Of a DNA stretch of 64,000 nt, positions 25,367-33,813 are shown one piece after another; within the stretch, counting starts at the first letter, position 1, and the number at the start of each line of letters is the position of its first letter. Source of the DNA: Nocardia ignorata NBRC 108230 (lineage in GTDB: Bacteria > Actinomycetota > Actinomycetes > Mycobacteriales > Mycobacteriaceae); contig NZ_BDBI01000005.1 of the NCBI RefSeq assembly GCF_001612905.1, forward strand, positions 62,001 through 126,000. Reading direction: 5' to 3'. A model generated the notes under the pieces. It ran no database searches. It saw only the letters and a program-made list of their open reading frames with translations, and was not told the origin of the DNA. Position numbers and translations under genes: made by a program.

Positions 25367-25963
25367 TCAGGTGGCTCGGACGACGGTCAGTTCGCGGAGC
25401 ATGTCGACGAGGGCGGTTACGGGCATGTCGGGGTCGATGGCGCGCTGGACGCCGAGGCCGATGCCGAGGGCGAGCATGCGGAGGGCCGCTTCGTCGGCGG
25501 GGAGGGGGAGGGCGATGCCGAGTTCGGCGGCCTGGATTTCGATGAGGGAGGCCAGGACGGCGGTGAGGGAGCGGCGGCGTTCTGCCAGTTCGGTGCGGAT
25601 ATCGGGGAGGTGGCGGGTGCTGGTGGCGAACTCGACCTCCAGGGCTGTCCAGCCGACATCGCCGATGTTCTCGTCGGCCCAGCGGGCGAAGCCCTCGATC
25701 CGTTCGGCCATGGTGTCGGGTCCGAGAATCGCGGCCGACAGCGATTCGGCCCGCTCCACGTGCACCACGTCGAGCACGGCGAGGCCGAGTTCGTGTTTGG
25801 TGGCGAAATTCGAGTAGACCGCGCCCTTGGAGTAGCCGGCCTCGGCGGCGACCTTCTCCAGGGAGGTCACGTTGTAGCCGTCGGCCAGGAACAAGCGTTT
25901 GGCGGTCTCGACGAGACTTTCGCGCGTCCGTGCGTGGGACTCTTTGCGCGTCAGCCTGGTCAT
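25367..25963 (-). CDS. TetR-family repressor
   Basis: 198 residues from ATG 25963. The N-terminal HTH (TRESLVETAKRLFLADGYN, LEKVAAEAGYSKGAVYSNFATKHEL) is classical TetR. The C-terminal domain is helical and unclassified. It is divergent from the patatin-like gene with 60 bp between the starts and an ATAC-N5-GTAT palindrome in that gap. It probably represses itself and the patatin/BVMO/SDR genes to its right. Confidence 0.88.
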   Translation of the reverse strand: MTRLTRKESHARTRESLVETAKRLFLADGYNVTSLEKVAAEAGYSKGAVYSNFATKHELGLAVLDVVHVERAESLSAAILGPDTMAERIEGFARWADENIGDVGWTALEVEFATSTRHLPDIRTELAERRRSLTAVLASLIEIQAAELGIALPLPADEAALRMLALGIGLGVQRAIDPDMPVTALVDMLRELTVVRAT

Positions 25964-26003
25964 ATGCGGCAGTTTAGCAAAAAGGGGTACCGGTGGAATT
26001 CGA

Positions 26004-26016
26004 ATACCGTTAGTAT
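26004..26016. promoter_or_regulatory. TetR operator candidate
   Basis: ATAC-CGTTA-GTAT lies in the 60-bp gap between the divergent TetR and patatin genes. Short ATAC/GTAT half-sites are common in TetR operators. The left flank of the gap is AT-rich. Confidence 0.35.
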
Positions 26017-26023
26017 CTGGATT

Positions 26024-27001
26024 ATGAGCACTCGACGTGGCCTTGCCATCGGTTGCGGTGGTGTCCTCGGGTTCGCCTGGACCGCCGTGGCCCTCGACGC
26101 GGTCGAACGCGCACTGGACTGGGATGTCCGATCGGCCGACGTGCTGATCGGGACGTCGGCCGGCGCGGAGATCGTGGCCGCCCTCGGTTCCGGTCGCACA
26201 CCCGCCGATCTCCTGGCCGCCCTCGACGCCGAGCCCGGCGCCGACCCGGTACTCGCGGCGCACATCGCCGTGGACCCCGGCAAGTTCCCGCCGCTACCCG
26301 GTATCGGCCTGTCGAACCTCGGCCTGATCGGTGCCGGTCTCCGCGCGGGCTCGGCCTACAGCGCCCTGGCCGGGCTGCTGCCACGCGGACGCGGTGACGC
26401 GAGCTGGCTCCGCTCGTTCGGCCGGTCACTCGCCGATGCCGACGGCTGGGTGGATCACCCCGCGACCTGGTTGGTGGCCGCCGACGCCGCGACCGGGCAA
26501 CGGATCACCTTCGGGGCCAACAGGTTCGATGCCGATTCGCCGCATCGGTCCACGGATGGCTCACCCGTCGACCTCGGCGACGCGATCGCCGCATCCTGGG
26601 CGATCCCCGGCTGGTTCCCGCCGGTACGGATCGGCGGCCGGGACTACGTCGACGGCGGCGCGGTCTCCTCGGTCTCGGCCGACCTGCTGCTCCCACTCGA
26701 CCTCGACGAGGTGGTGGTGATCGCCCCGATGACCTCCGCGGGCGGTGCCCCGGCCACCGGCTTCGACCGCATCGAACGCCTCCTGCGCGCCCAGATGACT
26801 CGCGGCCTGGATCGCGAGGTGAAGCTCCTGCGCGACAACGGCGTTCGCGTGATCCGCGTCGAACCGGGCCCCGCCGAATTGGCCGCGATGGGTCCCAACT
26901 TCATGGATTCCCGCCGCCGCCCGGCGACCCTCGCCGCCGCCCGCGCCAATGCCCACGCCCGCGTGCACGAAGCACTGCGCACCGCGAGTCTCGCGCGATG
27001 A
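26024..27001 (+). CDS. patatin-like phospholipase/acyl hydrolase
   Basis: 325 residues from ATG 26024. Patatin hallmarks: glycine-rich oxyanion loop GCGGVLG (10-16), nucleophile Ser45 in GTSAG and the catalytic Asp210 in DGG (VDGGAVSS). The Ser-Asp dyad hydrolyses phospholipids or other acyl esters. No signal peptide is seen. A conserved-looking ASWAIPGWFPPVRIGG precedes the Asp. It is divergent from TetR and upstream of the BVMO/SDR pair by 163 bp. Confidence 0.85.
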   Translation: MSTRRGLAIGCGGVLGFAWTAVALDAVERALDWDVRSADVLIGTSAGAEIVAALGSGRTPADLLAALDAEPGADPVLAAHIAVDPGKFPPLPGIGLSNLGLIGAGLRAGSAYSALAGLLPRGRGDASWLRSFGRSLADADGWVDHPATWLVAADAATGQRITFGANRFDADSPHRSTDGSPVDLGDAIAASWAIPGWFPPVRIGGRDYVDGGAVSSVSADLLLPLDLDEVVVIAPMTSAGGAPATGFDRIERLLRAQMTRGLDREVKLLRDNGVRVIRVEPGPAELAAMGPNFMDSRRRPATLAAARANAHARVHEALRTASLAR

Positions 27002-27164
27002 ACTCGCAGATCAGAGCGCGCACTCGGTGCGTGGCAGGCCCCGGCCGCCGGAAGGCGCCCGGTCGTCTGCGGGTCGCGGCCACCGGCGTGCGGCACCCGG
27101 CCCATGAGCCCATACGCACGACGAGCGCACAGCGACCCGAGATTCTGTGAAGAAGGAGAGCCGG

Positions 27165-28637
27165 ATGACTCAACACCATGAGGTGATCGTGATCGGGGCG
27201 GGGGTGTCGGGTGTCGGCGCCGCCATCAAGTTGCGGGAGGCGGGGATCGACGATGTGGTCATCGTCGAGAAGGCCGAGACGTTCGGGGGGACGTGGCGGG
27301 CCAATACCTATCCGGGGTGCGCGTGTGATGTGCCGTCGGGGTTGTACTCGTTCTCGTTCGCGCCGAACCCGGAGTGGTCGCGGCTGTTCGCGACGCAGCC
27401 GGAGATCCTCGCCTATGTCGACCGGGTGGCACGCGAGCACGGCCTCGCCGAGCGCACCCGTTTCGGGGTGACGATGACCGGCGCCCAGTGGGACGCGGCA
27501 GCCGAATTGTGGCGCCTGGACACCACTTCCGGCGAATTCACGGCGCGTTTCGTCGTCTCGGCGGCGGGTCCGTGGAACGAACCGCGTTTCCCCGACATCA
27601 CCGGTCTGGACGAGTTCGATGGCGAGGTCTTCCATTCGGCGCGCTGGAATCACGACTACGACCTGCGCGGGAAGCGGGTGGCGGTGATCGGAACCGGTGC
27701 GTCGGCGGTGCAGTTCGTGCCGCAGATCCAGCCCGAGGTGGCCGCACTGCACCTGTTCCAGCGCACCGCGCAGTGGGTGCTGCCGAAGCCGGACCATCCG
27801 GTGCCGGGCATCGAGAAGCAGGTGATGCGGCGAGTGCCGTTCGCGCACAAGGCTTTACGTGGCATCGAGTACGCCATGATGGAGGGCCTCGGTGTGGCCT
27901 TCCGACATCCGCGCCCCCTGATGCAGGCGGTGCAGGGGATCGGATCGGCGTATCTGCGTGCGGTGGTTCGTGATCCGGTGCTGCGGGCCAAACTCACTCC
28001 CGACTACCTGCTCGGCTGCAAGCGGATCCTGTTCTCCAACAACTACCTCCAGTCGCTCACCAAACCCAATGTCGACGTGCACGCCACTGCGGTCACCGAG
28101 ATCCGGGGCAATACGGTGATCGGCGCCGACGGCAGCAGCGCCGAGGTGGACGCGATCATCCTCGGCACCGGCTTCCACATCCTGGACTCACCACTGGGCG
28201 AGATCGTCCGCGACGCCGACGGCCGCTCCCTGGCCGACCACTGGAAGGGTTCACCCGAGGCCTACCTCGGCACCGTCACCACCGGCTTCCCCAACATGTT
28301 CTCCGTCCTCGGGCCGAGTCTCGGCACCGGACACTCCTCGGCGTTCGCCGTTCTCGAAGCCCAGATCACCTTCCTCGTCTCGGCGGTCACCCGTGCCCGC
28401 CGCGAGGGCTGGCCCGTGCTGGACGTGCGCCCGGCGGTGCAGGCCCGGTATGTCGACGAGGTGCAGGCCGCGCTGCCGGGCACCGTCTACAACTCCGGTG
28501 GCTGCCGCAGCTACTACCTGGATATGAACGGGCGCAACAGCTTCAGCTGGCCGTGGTCCACCGGGGCACTGACGAAGCGGGTCAGTTCGTTCGATCCCTC
28601 CGATTTCACCGTCACCGAGAGCAAGGTGCTGTCATGA
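27165..28637 (+). CDS. flavin monooxygenase, Baeyer-Villiger type
   Basis: 490 residues from ATG 27165, preceded by AGAAGGAG. The FAD Rossmann motif is GAGVSG (11-16), with FGGTWRANTYPGCACDVPS and the BVMO fingerprint FDGEVFHSARWNHDYDL (FxGxxxHxxxW). The second nucleotide motif is VIGTGASAVQFVP. It inserts oxygen next to a carbonyl using NADPH and O2. The stop overlaps the start of the SDR gene (ATGA), so the two are coupled. A combined alcohol-to-ketone-to-ester route with the SDR and the patatin-like hydrolase is a reasonable inference. Confidence 0.9.
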   Translation: MTQHHEVIVIGAGVSGVGAAIKLREAGIDDVVIVEKAETFGGTWRANTYPGCACDVPSGLYSFSFAPNPEWSRLFATQPEILAYVDRVAREHGLAERTRFGVTMTGAQWDAAAELWRLDTTSGEFTARFVVSAAGPWNEPRFPDITGLDEFDGEVFHSARWNHDYDLRGKRVAVIGTGASAVQFVPQIQPEVAALHLFQRTAQWVLPKPDHPVPGIEKQVMRRVPFAHKALRGIEYAMMEGLGVAFRHPRPLMQAVQGIGSAYLRAVVRDPVLRAKLTPDYLLGCKRILFSNNYLQSLTKPNVDVHATAVTEIRGNTVIGADGSSAEVDAIILGTGFHILDSPLGEIVRDADGRSLADHWKGSPEAYLGTVTTGFPNMFSVLGPSLGTGHSSAFAVLEAQITFLVSAVTRARREGWPVLDVRPAVQARYVDEVQAALPGTVYNSGGCRSYYLDMNGRNSFSWPWSTGALTKRVSSFDPSDFTVTESKVLS

Positions 28638-29470
28638 GCTATCCGAAGATCGAACTCGACGGCGCGCTCGTCGCCATCACCGGCGCGGCGCGTGGCATCG
28701 GCCTGGCCACCGCGCGCGCCTTCGTGGCGGCGGGTGCGCGGGTGGCGCTCGGCGATCTCGACGAGGCGCTGGTCGTGCAGGCCGCGGCCGAATTCGGCGA
28801 CCGGGCCATGGGGTACGCGCTCGATGTCACCGACAAGGATTCCTACGCACGGTTTCTCGATGCCGCCGTCGACTGGCACGGTCGCCCGCTCGACGTGCTG
28901 GTCAACAACGCGGGCGTCATGCCCAACGCGCCGTTCCTCGAACAGTCCGATCGCATCGACCGGCTCACCATGGACGTCAACGTCTACGGTGTCATCCACG
29001 GCATGCGGCTGGCGCTACCCGCCATGGTGGAACGCGGCTACGGCCACGTGGTGAACGTGGCATCGCTGGCGGGCAAGTTCCCGCTCAAGGGGCTGGCGGT
29101 GTACAACGCGAGCAAGTTCGCGGTGGTCGGGCTCAGCGCGGCGACCCGGCTCGAGATGGACGGCACCGGAGTGAGCGTGAGCACCGTCCTGCCCTCGGCC
29201 GTGCGCACCGAACTCAGCTCCGGCATCGACGTGGGCATCCTGCCGACGGTCGAGCCCGAAGACATCGCCGCCGCCGTGGTCCGCACGGTGAAGACCCGGG
29301 CCGCCGAGACGTCGGTCCCGTCGTATGTCGGTGTCGCCGCGAACGCCGCGACGCTGCTGCCGGAATCGCTGATCCGGTTGGTGCGCAGGGCCGCTCACGA
29401 CGACGCCGCGATCAACCGGGTCGACGACGACGTGCGCCGGGTCTACCTCGATCGCATCGAGAAGCAGTAG
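28634..29470 (+). CDS. short-chain dehydrogenase/reductase
   Basis: 278 residues from ATG 28634. TGAARGIG (16-23) binds the cofactor, VLVNNAGVMP follows, and the catalytic YNASK lies after VVNVASLAGK. A C-terminal extension of about 50 residues continues past the core. It likely oxidises or reduces a hydroxy/keto substrate together with the coupled BVMO. It faces the second clpP pair across a 9-bp gap. Confidence 0.88.
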   Translation: MSYPKIELDGALVAITGAARGIGLATARAFVAAGARVALGDLDEALVVQAAAEFGDRAMGYALDVTDKDSYARFLDAAVDWHGRPLDVLVNNAGVMPNAPFLEQSDRIDRLTMDVNVYGVIHGMRLALPAMVERGYGHVVNVASLAGKFPLKGLAVYNASKFAVVGLSAATRLEMDGTGVSVSTVLPSAVRTELSSGIDVGILPTVEPEDIAAAVVRTVKTRAAETSVPSYVGVAANAATLLPESLIRLVRRAAHDDAAINRVDDDVRRVYLDRIEKQ

Positions 29471-29478
29471 CGCACGGT

Positions 29479-30069
29479 TCACTGCCGTTCGTGCAGAACC
29501 TGGTCGACCAGCCCGTACTCCAGGGCGGTCTCGGCGGTGAACACCCGGTCGCGATCGGTATCGCGACGCAAGGTCTCCGGGCTCTGACCGGTGTGCTTGG
29601 ACAGGATCGCCTCGATCGCCGCCCGCATGCGTACGATCTCGTCGGCTTGCAGGATCAGATCGGGAATCGTGCCCTGGCCGCGAGTCGCGGGCTGGTGCAA
29701 CACGATTCGGGTGTGTGGGAGCATCGCCCGGTGTCCCGCCTCGCCACCCGCGAGCAGCACCGCACCGACCGCGATGGCCTGACCGACACAGGTGGTGTGC
29801 ACGGGCGCCTTGATGAAGCGCATGGTGTCGTACACGGCGAGCATGGCCGACAGGTCGCCACCCTCGCAGTTGATGTACAGGCTGATCGCCTGACCGGGGC
29901 TGTCGGATTCCAGGTGCAGCAGCTGTGCGATGAGCGCGTTGGCGACACCCGAGTCGATGGGTGTGCCCAGGTAGACGATGCGTTCGCTGAGCAGATGCGA
30001 GTAGATGTCGGTGATGCGTTCCCCACCGCGATGCTGGGAAACCACATTCGGAATGGTGTAACTGGTCAT
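29479..30069 (-). CDS. ClpP-like protein without the catalytic serine (ClpP2-like)
   Basis: 196 residues from ATG 30069. The ClpP fold is intact from the N-terminus (SERIVYLGTPIDSGVANALIAQLL) to the end (ALEYGLVDQVL). At the nucleophile position the sequence is GQAIAVGAVLL, where ClpP2 has [11 protein letters not shown]: residue 100 is Ala (codon GCG at 29772-29770). The substrate strand INSPGG is INCEGG. His125 (VLHQPA) and Asp174 (TDRD) are kept. It should be proteolytically dead, acting as a structural or regulatory ring partner. It starts 8 nt after the catalytic ClpP, in the same order as clpP1-clpP2. Confidence 0.88.
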   Translation of the reverse strand: MTSYTIPNVVSQHRGGERITDIYSHLLSERIVYLGTPIDSGVANALIAQLLHLESDSPGQAISLYINCEGGDLSAMLAVYDTMRFIKAPVHTTCVGQAIAVGAVLLAGGEAGHRAMLPHTRIVLHQPATRGQGTIPDLILQADEIVRMRAAIEAILSKHTGQSPETLRRDTDRDRVFTAETALEYGLVDQVLHERQ

Positions 30070-30077
30070 GGCAGCTC

Positions 30078-30683
30078 CTAGGCCGTGATGCCGATGCGGC
30101 GGCGATTGGGGACGACCTGGTCGAAGGACTCCACCACGTGGTCGATGAAGCCGTACTCGAGGGCCTGGGTGGCGGTGAACCAGCGGTCGTGCAGGGAGTC
30201 CTCGTAGACGCGGTCGAACGGTTGGCCGGTGTCCTCGGCGATGAGGCCGAGCACGGTGTCGACGGTGTAGCGCAGGTCGTCGGCCTGTACCTCCACCTCG
30301 ACGGCGCTGCCGCCGATACCCGCCGAACCCTGGTGCATGAGGATGCGGGCGTGCGGCATCGCGTACCGCTTACCCGGCGTCCCGGAGGACAGCAGGAATT
30401 GCCCTGCGCTGCAAGCCAATCCGAGCGCGAGGGTGGACACCTCGCACGGCACCAGCCGCATCACGTCGCGGATGGCGAGCATCGACGGCACCGAGCCGCC
30501 GGGGGAGTGGATCCACAGCGAGATTCCCGCTTCGGGTGCCTGGGCGGCGAGGGTGAGCATCTGGGTGATGAGCAGGGTCCCGTTGTCGTCGTCGAGCGCA
30601 CCGTCGAGCACGAGAATCCGCCGCCCGAACAACTGCTCACGCATCCGCCAACTGAACATCGGTGCTTTGTCGTCGTGTGCCAT
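30078..30683 (-). CDS. ClpP protease subunit, second copy (ClpP1-like)
   Basis: 201 residues from ATG 30683. Catalytic residues are present: Ser92 in GLACSAGQFLL, His117 in LMHQGSAGIGG and Asp166 in LHDRWFTA. The strand WIHSPGGSVPS is normal. GLACSAGQF and [11 protein letters not shown] ally it with ClpP1. The N-terminus MAHDDKAPMFSWRMREQLF is unlike the usual ClpP propeptide. It leads a two-gene operon with the serine-less ClpP. It is distinct from the housekeeping clpP1-clpP2 at 52734-54044. Confidence 0.9.
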   Translation of the reverse strand: MAHDDKAPMFSWRMREQLFGRRILVLDGALDDDNGTLLITQMLTLAAQAPEAGISLWIHSPGGSVPSMLAIRDVMRLVPCEVSTLALGLACSAGQFLLSSGTPGKRYAMPHARILMHQGSAGIGGSAVEVEVQADDLRYTVDTVLGLIAEDTGQPFDRVYEDSLHDRWFTATQALEYGFIDHVVESFDQVVPNRRRIGITA

Positions 30684-31055
30684 GAGTCAACGGTGCCTCG
30701 CGCACACCACGATTCGCCGCCGATGCTGCCCCCAGCAGATCTGCTCACAGCAGCGAACACGGCGACACCGGCGTACGGCGGGGGCGCCCCACGAGTACCG
30801 CGATGACAGCAAGGTGTTCAGCGGGTGGCGGAGGCTCCGAGATCTCTCGCACACGCATCCAGGATGTTCCCGAAGACCATCGCGGCGATCGGTGTGGTGA
30901 GCCGGGTGATCGCGTCGGCGGCGAACGGGGCTTTCACCTCGCCGACTCTCGACCCTCGGTAGTAGTTCCACCGGGGCGAAATGCGTCGAGCTAGCCAGTG
31001 CCGGAAACGGCCGATGGCCCCGATCCGGCGAGATCGGGGCCATCGGGTCCGTGCG
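30684..31055. other. gap between clpP pair and pepN, with coding remnant
   Basis: Upstream region of the minus-strand clpP pair and downstream of pepN. 30734-30745 is the palindrome AGCAGATCTGCT, a possible operator. The minus strand from about 30990 to 30818 reads without a start codon through VGEVKAPFAADAITRLTTP and FGNILDACARDL to a stop. Its codon use looks coding and it loosely resembles the end of an SRPBCC protein, so I regard it as a possible gene remnant. No intact gene is visible. Confidence 0.35.
31013..31044 (-). terminator. terminator after pepN
   Basis: GATGGCCCCGATC-CGGCGA-GATCGGGGCCATC is a perfect 13-bp stem 12 bp beyond the pepN stop. Confidence 0.75.
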
Positions 31056-33647
31056 CTATTTGGCGTCGAATTCCCTTGCGCGCAGCGAGCGTTCGATCCC
31101 GGCGCGGCCTTCCGAGACCAAGCGGTACAGGGCGGGCGGGTGGTCACCCGCGAGGAACTCGTCGGCCTTGGCCATCGCTTCCTCGGTGATCGCCCAGTGC
31201 GGGTACAGGCCGACGACGACGGTCTGGGCCACCTCGCTCGAGCGGCGTTCCCAGACGGCGGGAACCTCGGCGAAGTAGCGGTCGACATACGGGGCGAGCA
31301 GTTCGCCCTGGCCCGCGGGGGCGAAACCGCCGACGATGGCGCGGGCGGTGATGTTGGGGACCGTGTCGTCGCCCATCACCGTGTTCCAGGCCTGTTCCTT
31401 CACCGCCGCCAGCGGGCGGGCCGCGCGGGCGGCGGCGGCCTGGCGCTTGCCCGCCGCGGTCGGGTCGCGGTCCAGTTCGGCGTCGATCACCGGGGACTCG
31501 AGCCCGTCGGCGTCGATGCGGCCCGCGGCGGCAAGTGCGGTGACGACGCGCCAGCGCAGGTCGGTGTCGACCGTGAGCCCGCCCAGGCCGACCTCCGCCG
31601 GATCGCCGTCGAGCAGCCGGGCGAGCACATCGGTGTGCCGGGTGTCCAGCTCGGCCCCGGTGAGCGCGTTGACGAACGCCAGCTGATGATCCGAACCCGC
31701 CTCGGCGCCGCGAGCCAGTTCCAGCAGCCGATCGGCGAAACCGGGCCAGCCCTCCTGCTCGGCCCACCCGGGCTCCGCGTAGCTCGAGATGGCGGTCGCG
31801 GCCTGCATGAGCAACCGCTGCACCACCCCGATCTCGGACTCGGCACCGATCCCGCGCTGCACGAGCGCGACGAAATCGCGGGCCTTCATCTCGGCTTGCC
31901 GGGTCATCTCCCAGGCCGCCGACCAGGCCAGTGTGCGCGGCAGGGATTCGGCGATGTCACCGACGCGGTCGACGACCACCGCGAGCGACTCGGGGTCCAG
32001 GCGCAGCGAGCAGTAGGTGAGGTCGTCGTCGTTGACCAGCACCAGGGCCCCGCGCGGCACCCCGACCAGCTCCGGCACCTCGGTCCGCGCGGCGGCGTCA
32101 AGGTCGAGCTCGACGCGCTTGGCACGCACCAGCTTTCCGTCGACATCGTCGTAGACACCGATCGCGATCCGGTGCACGCGGTACTCGCCCGCACCCGGTG
32201 CGGCGCCCTCCTGCACCACCGCGAAACTCGAGAAAGTGCCGTCTGCCGCGACAGTGAAATCGGGCCGCAGGATATTGAGGCCGGTGGTCTTGAGCCACTG
32301 GGCACCCCAGTCCGACAGGTCACGCCCTGACGCCTTCTCCAGCGCCGACAGCAGATCGTCGAAAGTGGCGTTGCCGTAGGCGTGTTCGGCGAAGTAGTCG
32401 CGCAGACCGGCCAGGAACGGCTGCAACCCGACATAGGCGACCAGCTGCTTGAGCACCGAGGCGCCCTTGGCGTAGGTGATGCCGTCGAAGTTCACCTCCA
32501 CCGCGTGCAGGTCGGGGATGTCGGCCGCGATCGGGTGGGTCGAGGGCAGCTGGTCCTGGCGGTAGGCCCAGGACTTCTCCACATTCGCGAAAGTGGTCCA
32601 GGCACTGGTGTATTCGGTCGCCTCGGCCTGGCACAGCACCGACGCGAACGTCGCGAACGACTCGTTGAGCCACAGGTCGTCCCACCACTTCATGGTGACC
32701 AGGTCGCCGAACCACATGTGCGCCATCTCGTGCAGCACCGTCTCCGCGCGGCGCTCATACGACGCGCGGGTCACCTTGGACCGGAACACGTAGTCCTCGA
32801 GGAAGGTGACCGCGCCCGCGTTCTCCATCGCGCCCGCGTTGAACTCCGGCACGAACAGCTGGTCGTACTTGCCGAAGGCGTACGGCACACCGAAGTTCTT
32901 GTGGTAGAAGTCGAAACCCTGCTTGGTCTCGGTGAACAGCCGCTCGTAATCCATGTGTTCGGCCAGCGAGGCCCGGCAGAACAGGCCGAGGGGGATCTCG
33001 CCGTGGGTGTCGGAATAGGTGTCGGTCCAGGTGGCGTAGGGACCGGCGATCATGGCGACCAGGTAGGTGCTCATCCGCGGCGTGGTCGCGAACGTGTGGC
33101 GCACGACCGCGCCGATCTCGTGCCGGTCGATATCGGCACCGTTGGAGACGACAACCCAGTCGCTCGGCGCCGTCGCGACGACGTCGAAGGTGGCCTTGAG
33201 GTCGGGCTGGTCGAAGCAGGCGAACATCCGCTTGGCGTCGGCGGTCTCGAACTGCGAGTACAGGTAGACCTTGCCGTCGGCCGGGTCGACGAAGCGGTGC
33301 AGGCCCTCACCGGTGTGCGAGTACTCGCAGTCGGCCACCACCACCAGCTCGTTGTTCTCGGCCAGGTCCGACAGGGCGATACCGGTCTCCTCGGCGTAGG
33401 AACTCACATCGAGCTCCCGACCGTTGAGCACCGCCGAGCGCACCCGCGCCGCGACCAGATCGATGAAGGTGCTCGCCCCCGGCTTCGCGGTGAAGGTGAC
33501 GGTCGTCGTCGAACCGAAGGTGTCCGACACCGCCGAATCCGCCCCGCGCGGCTGATCGGTGAGGTCGAGCTCGATCCGGTAGTTGTCCACGGCCACCACG
33601 GCCGCGCGTTCGACCGCCTGGTCGCGGGTGAGATTCGGGGCAGACAT
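31056..33647 (-). CDS. pepN: aminopeptidase N (M1 metallopeptidase)
   Basis: 863 residues from ATG 33647, with an AAGGAG ribosome site. M1 hallmarks: the exopeptidase motif FNAGAMENAGAV and the zinc site HEMAHMWFGDLVTMKWWDDLWLNESF (HExxH-x18-E), then an ERAP1-like helical C-terminal domain. It removes N-terminal residues from peptides and probably finishes the breakdown of Clp protease products. M. tuberculosis PepN (Rv2467) is the counterpart. It is divergent from purC. Confidence 0.95.
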   Translation of the reverse strand: MSAPNLTRDQAVERAAVVAVDNYRIELDLTDQPRGADSAVSDTFGSTTTVTFTAKPGASTFIDLVAARVRSAVLNGRELDVSSYAEETGIALSDLAENNELVVVADCEYSHTGEGLHRFVDPADGKVYLYSQFETADAKRMFACFDQPDLKATFDVVATAPSDWVVVSNGADIDRHEIGAVVRHTFATTPRMSTYLVAMIAGPYATWTDTYSDTHGEIPLGLFCRASLAEHMDYERLFTETKQGFDFYHKNFGVPYAFGKYDQLFVPEFNAGAMENAGAVTFLEDYVFRSKVTRASYERRAETVLHEMAHMWFGDLVTMKWWDDLWLNESFATFASVLCQAEATEYTSAWTTFANVEKSWAYRQDQLPSTHPIAADIPDLHAVEVNFDGITYAKGASVLKQLVAYVGLQPFLAGLRDYFAEHAYGNATFDDLLSALEKASGRDLSDWGAQWLKTTGLNILRPDFTVAADGTFSSFAVVQEGAAPGAGEYRVHRIAIGVYDDVDGKLVRAKRVELDLDAAARTEVPELVGVPRGALVLVNDDDLTYCSLRLDPESLAVVVDRVGDIAESLPRTLAWSAAWEMTRQAEMKARDFVALVQRGIGAESEIGVVQRLLMQAATAISSYAEPGWAEQEGWPGFADRLLELARGAEAGSDHQLAFVNALTGAELDTRHTDVLARLLDGDPAEVGLGGLTVDTDLRWRVVTALAAAGRIDADGLESPVIDAELDRDPTAAGKRQAAAARAARPLAAVKEQAWNTVMGDDTVPNITARAIVGGFAPAGQGELLAPYVDRYFAEVPAVWERRSSEVAQTVVVGLYPHWAITEEAMAKADEFLAGDHPPALYRLVSEGRAGIERSLRAREFDAK

Positions 33648-33813
33648 TGATCTCCTTCGTCGTCGACGAACACAGCACGCCTCGCGCGCTGCGGCCTCGG
33701 CCGCGCGCACATCAGCGTCCACAATGCCACTTGCCGCCGACACCCGCTCACGAGTTTCGGCCCCCTCGGTACAGTGCCTACGGAAAAGTTCGCACCTACC
33801 AGGAGGCTCGACG

